Positions 59,223 to 64,000 of a stretch of DNA of 64,000 bases are shown piece after piece. Numbering within the stretch: the stretch's first letter is position 1; each line of letters opens with the position of its first letter. The stretch is from the NCBI GenBank assembly GCA_000729835.1, contig JFHB01000068.1:62001-126000 (forward strand), given 5' to 3'. The DNA comes from Atkinsonella hypoxylon. Its lineage: Eukaryota; Ascomycota; Sordariomycetes; Hypocreales; Clavicipitaceae. Both the position numbers and the translations under genes were made by a program. Below the pieces are notes generated by a model. It was not told the DNA's origin. It saw only the letters and a program-made list of their open reading frames with translations, and did no database searches.

Positions 59223-60425
59223 GATGACTTGCGGTGCTTCAACCAAGACGCTCTGCAGCAGCTCACCGAAATAATGGATGCACAAGTGCGGGATCGAGTG
59301 TTGGTCACAGACTCGGGAAGCTGGATGAAGGAGGGACAGACGACAGACAGAGAAGAGAGTCTCTTCTCCATGAGTCAAGCCCCGGGCGCGGCAACGAAAA
59401 ATGGGACCCCTCCCCTCCCCGCCCGCTCTGAATCCGTCAAGCAAGCAATCTTGGAGTCGTAGGTGTAGGTACTGGGGACCAAGTCGATTCAGAGTCCGCA
59501 GCTCAGGTTCCCTAGGGCTGGCCGACTTCGGCGGACAATGTTAATTCCCGCGACGCCATTGGTGCGCAGCCTCGATAGATAAAGAGAACCCTGCACTTGT
59601 CTGCTAATGTTATCTCGACTGTAGTTCCTCCGTAACTACTTCTCTTTACAAAAGTAAGCTGTGCTCGGTACGCATCATATATGCTGCTATGTCAAGGCAA
59701 GTTCAATTCTATGACTAGTTAACCACCCAAATAAATTCATCACAATTTCATCACATGCATGGACTATTGGAAGACTCGCAGCATTTTCAGCAGCACGACG
59801 TATGCTTGCTGTACAAAATTTCGACAACATCACCGCTTACTGCAAAGATTTTTGGCGAGGCTTGAAACTCGTTCTAGTGAGTTTTGCGCTGCATTCTAGG
59901 CTTCACACTGCTTTACAAGCACATCGGATACAGGAATCGATCCTGAGGTGTTGTGTTGGTGCTTCACAAGATTCAATTTAGACTGCCACAGGTTTATTGA
60001 TTGCATTGATAGATCTCTCTCGAGAAATATGGCCTCGCAGAATCAAATAATTGCAAAGCTGTCGAAGTACGCTCTTTGATAACGCATGGAAGCAAAATCA
60101 TAATCTTGCCAATTCTACCTAGTCTTAAATAATCGGTTTCTCCGACTTATCGGGATGTCTCACACACCCATTATGACAAGCCTAATACAAAAAGCGAATA
60201 TATAATAGAGACTGAACCCTTAGACGCCTGTCGTAAAATACTTTAAAAAAAAGCGCTTCATAGGCGGAGATACCTGAATCGTATGATATCCATGCTTGAT
60301 AGAACATTTTTGTGTTCCGAGACCTTACTGCCTCATGCTCCTCCTCAACGCCATGTATAAGTTGTTCCGTGTCTCTGACAGAGGTCTTGCAACGTTACGT
60401 AGCGTCATCAAATGCTGCGACAACC
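59223..60425. other. Intergenic region, asparagine synthetase promoter / UBC9 3' flank
   Basis: 1.2 kb; holds the asparagine synthetase promoter with TGAGTCA at 59371-59377. The rest shows no recognisable gene. Confidence 0.75.
59371..59377. promoter_or_regulatory. GCN4/CPC1 (cross-pathway control) site TGAGTCA
   Basis: Exact palindromic bZIP half-site pair TGAGTCA, 149 bp before the start of an amino-acid biosynthetic gene. This is the known target of Gcn4/CpcA/CPC1, so induction under amino-acid starvation is a reasonable inference. Confidence 0.65.
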
Positions 60426-61072
60426 TCAAGGAGCTGGATTCTCGCGTACAACACGTCGAACTCGCTTTTCATACTCGACTCGATCTCGTTTAAAGAGGTT
60501 ATAAGCCTCAGCCTGTGCAGGCGACTCCGGATTGGGGTCGTTGAGCAAGTCCTGAATACCAAGAAGAATCTGCTTCACAGTGATGGCAGGTTTCCAGGCC
60601 TCTTCTTCGTTGAGGATTGAAAGGCAGACCGTGCCTGATGGGTATACGTTCGGGTGAAACAACGGAGGAACGAACTTGCCTATACTGTATGAGAACGAGT
60701 CAAGTTCAGGGTATCTTCTCATTTTTTGACTTACACTTTGGTGGCTTGGTTGGATATTCTGTGCCCATGATTCATTAGCTGCAGTTTTTGTCATAGTGAA
60801 GCGGCGCGACGTACCATCGGGGAACGCAATGGTCAATTTGAAGAGCCCCCCTTCCCATATTGTCTTCTCCTTGCCCGGCACACCGCATTCCCAGTTTTTC
60901 AAATCCAAGACGCCTTCCTTTGTACGGGCTGGCTTCGCATAGAAGCCAAAAGGGTGATCGCGCCGCCACTGCTTACTGTAGCAAAAGTATCAGCACGACC
61001 GGGACGCATGTGGCCAAGGCAGACTGGCTCAACCCACCGTTCTTCCTGAAGTCGATTCTGACACAAAGCCAT
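60426..61072 (-). CDS. ubc9: SUMO-conjugating enzyme UBC9 (E2)
   Basis: Transfers SUMO from the E1 to target lysines, mainly in the nucleus. Exons on the minus strand: 61072-61038, 60975-60815, 60758-60735 (24 nt) and 60679-60426; 157 aa, matching yeast Ubc9. It begins MALCQNRLQEERKQWRRDHPFGFYA. The 24-nt third exon, read as E-YPTKPPKC, bridges FPD to KFVPPLFHPNVYPSGTVCLSILNEE; the catalytic cysteine is Cys92 in PSGTVCLS. The last exon runs to KRVRRVVRENPAP. All Ubc9-specific landmarks are intact. Divergent from PEX19 across 802 bp. Confidence 0.97.
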
Positions 61073-61874
61073 GGCTGCGACGTGCTACTCGCGGTGGCGA
61101 TAATTTGATTCAGCGTGGCCGACCTAATGTCTTCTTGCCTGAGTTGTTGGTCCGCGGGCGTGTCAGTTTCAATAATTTGGTCGCCTCAGCAAGTGTGGTA
61201 GCTTGTCGCGGTCGGTGGTGACGCAAGGTAGGCACTAGTATCAGATGCTTTCTGTTCGCACCAAGTAGGAAAGATCACAGACTTCAAAGAAGCTGCTGGA
61301 AACGCGAGCGATAAATCAAGAATCGGTGCCAGATTAGTGTTCACGCTGAGGTCCTGCAGAGTGACAAACGTGAATGAGTAGAAATGTGGGGTAACTAGAG
61401 CGATGCGCAGAAAAGGCACCTCCTGCGCAAGGCTGGCGGGGAAAAACTTTTTTTGGCGGCCAAGCGGACAATTTGGCTGGTGTAGTTGCGGCAGCCGGCG
61501 TCGGTGCTCAGTGTACTGCTACCAGTTGACACCTGCAAATGTAAAATTCACTGTACTTTCTCCACTAACGCTCCTCCGTACTGGCTGGCACGCTGGTTCC
61601 TCGGCTCAGCAGCAAAACGAAGGCGCGGCCTGTTGACCACCACCACATGGAGGGGCAAGCATTCGATCCACAACTGTACACACACTCGCATACTTGCTAA
61701 CTAGTTATGTCTCATCTCCAAAGGCGTTCGTTCTCACTCTAGAACAGCTAATGTGTTCTTGAATAACCCCACACAGAAGCAAGCCGGCATACCCAGCTCA
61801 TCAAGACGACGTACCTTTTTCAGGATTTGCATCTAGGGTAGCACTATACCTGGTCAAACATAAGAGACGAAGTC
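61073..61874. other. Divergent promoter, UBC9 / PEX19
   Basis: 802 bp between the two start codons, with CCTCGG at 61599-61604. No gene seen. Confidence 0.85.
61599..61604 (+). promoter_or_regulatory. CCTCGG hexamer upstream of PEX19 (FarA/FarB-type site)
   Basis: CCTCGG 270 bp upstream of the PEX19 start, the same distance as the copy before the thiolase gene. Chance occurrence of a hexamer cannot be excluded. Confidence 0.35.
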
Positions 61875-63069
61875 ATGGACACGAAACCTACTGCCCCGGA
61901 AGAGAGCAAAAAGGAGTGTGTTGCTGCAGACAGCACTTCTACGAATGCAGCTTCTGTTGGACTAGCCGAAACCACGCAACTGGCGGACGCTGGTTCCACT
62001 GAGGATGTCCCTGATCCAGACGAAGATGACCTGGATGATTTGGATGGTGAGATGCAGCGAACGTGTCCGGCAAACACATGATTCTAACAAAGTCTCTTCC
62101 AGACATGCTTGACGATTTCGCAACTGTCAAATTAGAGGAATCGGCTCAGAAGCCCGCACAGTCCACAAAAGCTGCCCCTTCAGAAACAACTCCTAAAGCC
62201 GCGGATGCCACTGCGAAAGACGCTGCAGCTTCTAGTGAGCAGGCATTCTCAGAAGAGGATTTTGCGAAGCAGCTGCAAGCTGGAATGGCCGACCTGCTAG
62301 GTGAAATAGAGAAATCGGTACGGTCTGCTAATATTATATACGGCTGAAGACGAATCAGAACTAACAAGCTGGAACAGCCTGAGATGCAAGAGCAGTTTGA
62401 AGACATGTTTAAACAAATAGCCGCGGCTGCTGAAGATTCAGGTGCGGGAGCTGGAGGCCCATCTTCCAAATCGAATGCCCAAGGAAGAGATGACGCATCC
62501 TTCCAAGAAACCATCCGTCGTACCATGGAACGCATGCAAACCTCGGGAGAACAAGCTACGGCTGCTGCTGCCGCTGGGAGTGGGGATGACTTTATGTCTG
62601 AGCTGCTGAAACAAATGAGCTCGGGCAATTTTGGCGGCGAAGGTAGCGAGGAAGAATTCTCCAAGATGCTCATGGGCATGATGGAGCAACTGACCAACAA
62701 AGAAATCCTGTATGAACCCATGAAGGAGCTTGATGAAAAATTCCCAGAATGGTTTGAGAAGAACAAGTCAACTACCCCAGCGGAAGAGCTAAAGAGGTAT
62801 GAGGAGCAAAAGTCCTTGGTTAGAGAGATTGTGGTCAAGTTTGAAGAGAGCAGCTACTCTGATAACAATGCTGCTGATCGAGAATACATCGTCGAACGTA
62901 TGCAGAAGGTATGACATGCCAACCCTTGAACGCATATGGAAGATCGGCGACTAACACTTGATGATTGTAGATGCAAGCTGCCGGCTCGCCTCCGTCAGAT
63001 TTAGTAGGGGACATGGCATCAGCGCAAGAGGCGTTTGCTGGCGCGGATGATCAATGCAATCCGCAATAG
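61875..63069 (+). CDS. pex19: Peroxin 19, peroxisomal membrane-protein chaperone and receptor
   Basis: Binds newly made peroxisomal membrane proteins in the cytosol and docks on Pex3. Exons 61875-62046, 62103-62317, 62378-62908 and 62971-63069; 338 aa. The N-terminal part is acidic and disordered with a DLDDLDDMLDDF stretch (Pex3-binding region). The C-terminal half has the helical cargo-binding domain with EILYEPMKELDEKFPEWFEKNK and MQKMQAAGSPPSDLVGD, both typical Pex19 signatures. The last four residues, CNPQ, form a CaaX-like farnesylation box, as in other Pex19 proteins, although Pro at the third position is unusual. Splice junctions are all in frame. Confidence 0.96.
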
Positions 63070-63287
63070 CTTTATTTGGTTTTGGTTGTTCTGGTACAAC
63101 GTACCCGTATATACCCCTCGTGCACGGATTTACGCATAGAGCGAACCAATTATAATGCCAGCCACGGCAAATCCCAACAGTAGAATTACTCAACGCCAAT
63201 ATTTCCTCCACATATCAGAAAAACGCCTTTGGGTTCCTTCGGTTATTATGTGTTTGGAGTGCAGCAGGAGAGCACTTCCAGAAATGG

Positions 63288-64000
63288 TTATGACATGTCC
63301 ATATTATTCGCCGTTGACTGTATACATGACTGTATACATGACTGCTTCTGCTCCTGCGCGATGAGTTCGGCGAAGATGTCGTCGTAATCATCGTCAGATA
63401 ATGTTGGTGATCTCGGTCGTTGGCTCCCGTGGCTCGGATCTTGTTGTTTGTCGAAAGAAGCGACCATGTATTCGATGTCATCGTCATCGGGATACTCATC
63501 AAGCATGACTTCGTCTTCTGGCTGGCGCTCCTCTTCTTGAAATTTCATGGCGTCCTCCAAATCTTGCTCGGACAACACTGGTGCATCGTATGAGAGGCGC
63601 CCCATGTCAGCCAAGAGACTGTTCTTGAGAAACTACGCACTCTAGTCAGTACGTCTGCTCTTATGCTGCGTACATCATTGCCAGCATCTCACCTGTCCTT
63701 CAATGTCCCTTCTCTGCCACGCTTTCTCATCGGCCTTTTGTCTCACACTCTGCAGAAAACTCCTCCTTCTGGATTCTTGTAGATCTTCCCGTTTTCGGAG
63801 CAATGGATTTTGACGAACTGGTCGCGACGCGAACTTGAATTTGGGCTGCCGCACCGGAGACGACTGGATTTGGCGCTGGGGCAAATAGTTTCTGTCGAGG
63901 GGAGAAAGCGGTGATGAGGGACGGATAGGCGATGATGATAGAGGGGAAGATACAATGAGACGGTGGTCCCACGACCCGGAGGAGATTGTGGTCGGCGCGC
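63288..64000 (-). CDS. Conserved acidic hypothetical protein, 5' part beyond the window
   Basis: Partial: the frame is open at the right edge, so the N-terminus is missing. Visible exons are 64000-63693 (open) and 63632-63288 (intron 63633-63692, 60 nt). The visible part starts with a Ser/Pro-rich segment, then a basic stretch (RQPKFKFASRPVRQNPLLRKRED; SFLQSVRQKADEKAWQRRDIEGQ), then after the intron an acidic half (FLKNSLLADMGRLSYDAPVLSEQDLEDAM; EDEVMLDEYPDDDDIEYMVASFDKQ; LSDDDYDDIFAELIAQEQ). I do not recognise the family with confidence; the basic-then-acidic layout is faintly like the N-terminal part of RPA-interacting proteins, but the zinc-finger end is absent. A 12-bp tandem duplication near the stop adds CIQSCIQS. 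Convergent with PEX19. Confidence 0.7.

Overview
This window looks like a chromosome arm piece from a filamentous ascomycete (Pezizomycotina, probably Sordariomycetes; Hypocreales is a guess from overall similarity). The reasons are short GT-AG introns (mostly 50-130 nt) with CTAAC/CTGAC-type branch sites just before the acceptor, monocistronic genes on both strands, homopolymer A/T tracts beside genes, and a gene set that includes a MedA/Ren1/Acr1-type conidiation regulator, an ENA-type ATPase, a LaeA-like methyltransferase and an Asl1-like glycoside hydrolase. I rebuilt exon structures by hand. Every junction I give keeps frame, and every complete spliced length divides by three. None has been tested against transcripts.

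Layout, left to right. 1-7.8 kb is gene-poor and ends in a leader with a chain of small upstream ORFs before medA (7.8-10.1 kb). 10.1-13.6 kb is empty. Then come a beta-carbonic anhydrase (+) and a convergent ENA-type P-type ATPase (-), a secreted and possibly GPI-anchored GH128/Asl1-like hydrolase (-), and a divergent peroxisomal 3-ketoacyl-CoA thiolase (+). At 27.1-32.4 kb a ten-exon LaeA-like methyltransferase (-) and a cytochrome P450 (+) diverge from one 1.56 kb region; this is the most accessory-looking part. The rest is dense housekeeping sequence: a YGR210C-like GTPase (+), a TPR/F-box/LRR protein (-), a class IV aminotransferase-fold protein (-), TOM70 (+), an Sso1-type t-SNARE (-), IMP4 (-) and UPF1 (+) from a divergent promoter, a membrane DnaJ protein (+), mitochondrial porin (-), asparagine synthetase (-), UBC9 (-), PEX19 (+) and the 3' part of an unnamed gene (-) running off the right edge.

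Functional themes: four products are mitochondrial or probably so (carbonic anhydrase, TOM70, porin, DnaJ protein), two are peroxisomal (thiolase with a PTS2, PEX19), and two concern RNA (IMP4 in rRNA processing, UPF1 in nonsense-mediated decay). Apart from the methyltransferase/P450 pair I see no gene cluster. There is no CRISPR array, intact transposon, rRNA gene or convincing tRNA gene. I did not find an obviously new system. The points most worth following are the medA leader and its in-frame alternative acceptor, the 6-nt and 10-nt coding exons (IMP4, GTPase), the methyltransferase/P450 pair, and a perfect cross-pathway-control site before the asparagine synthetase gene.
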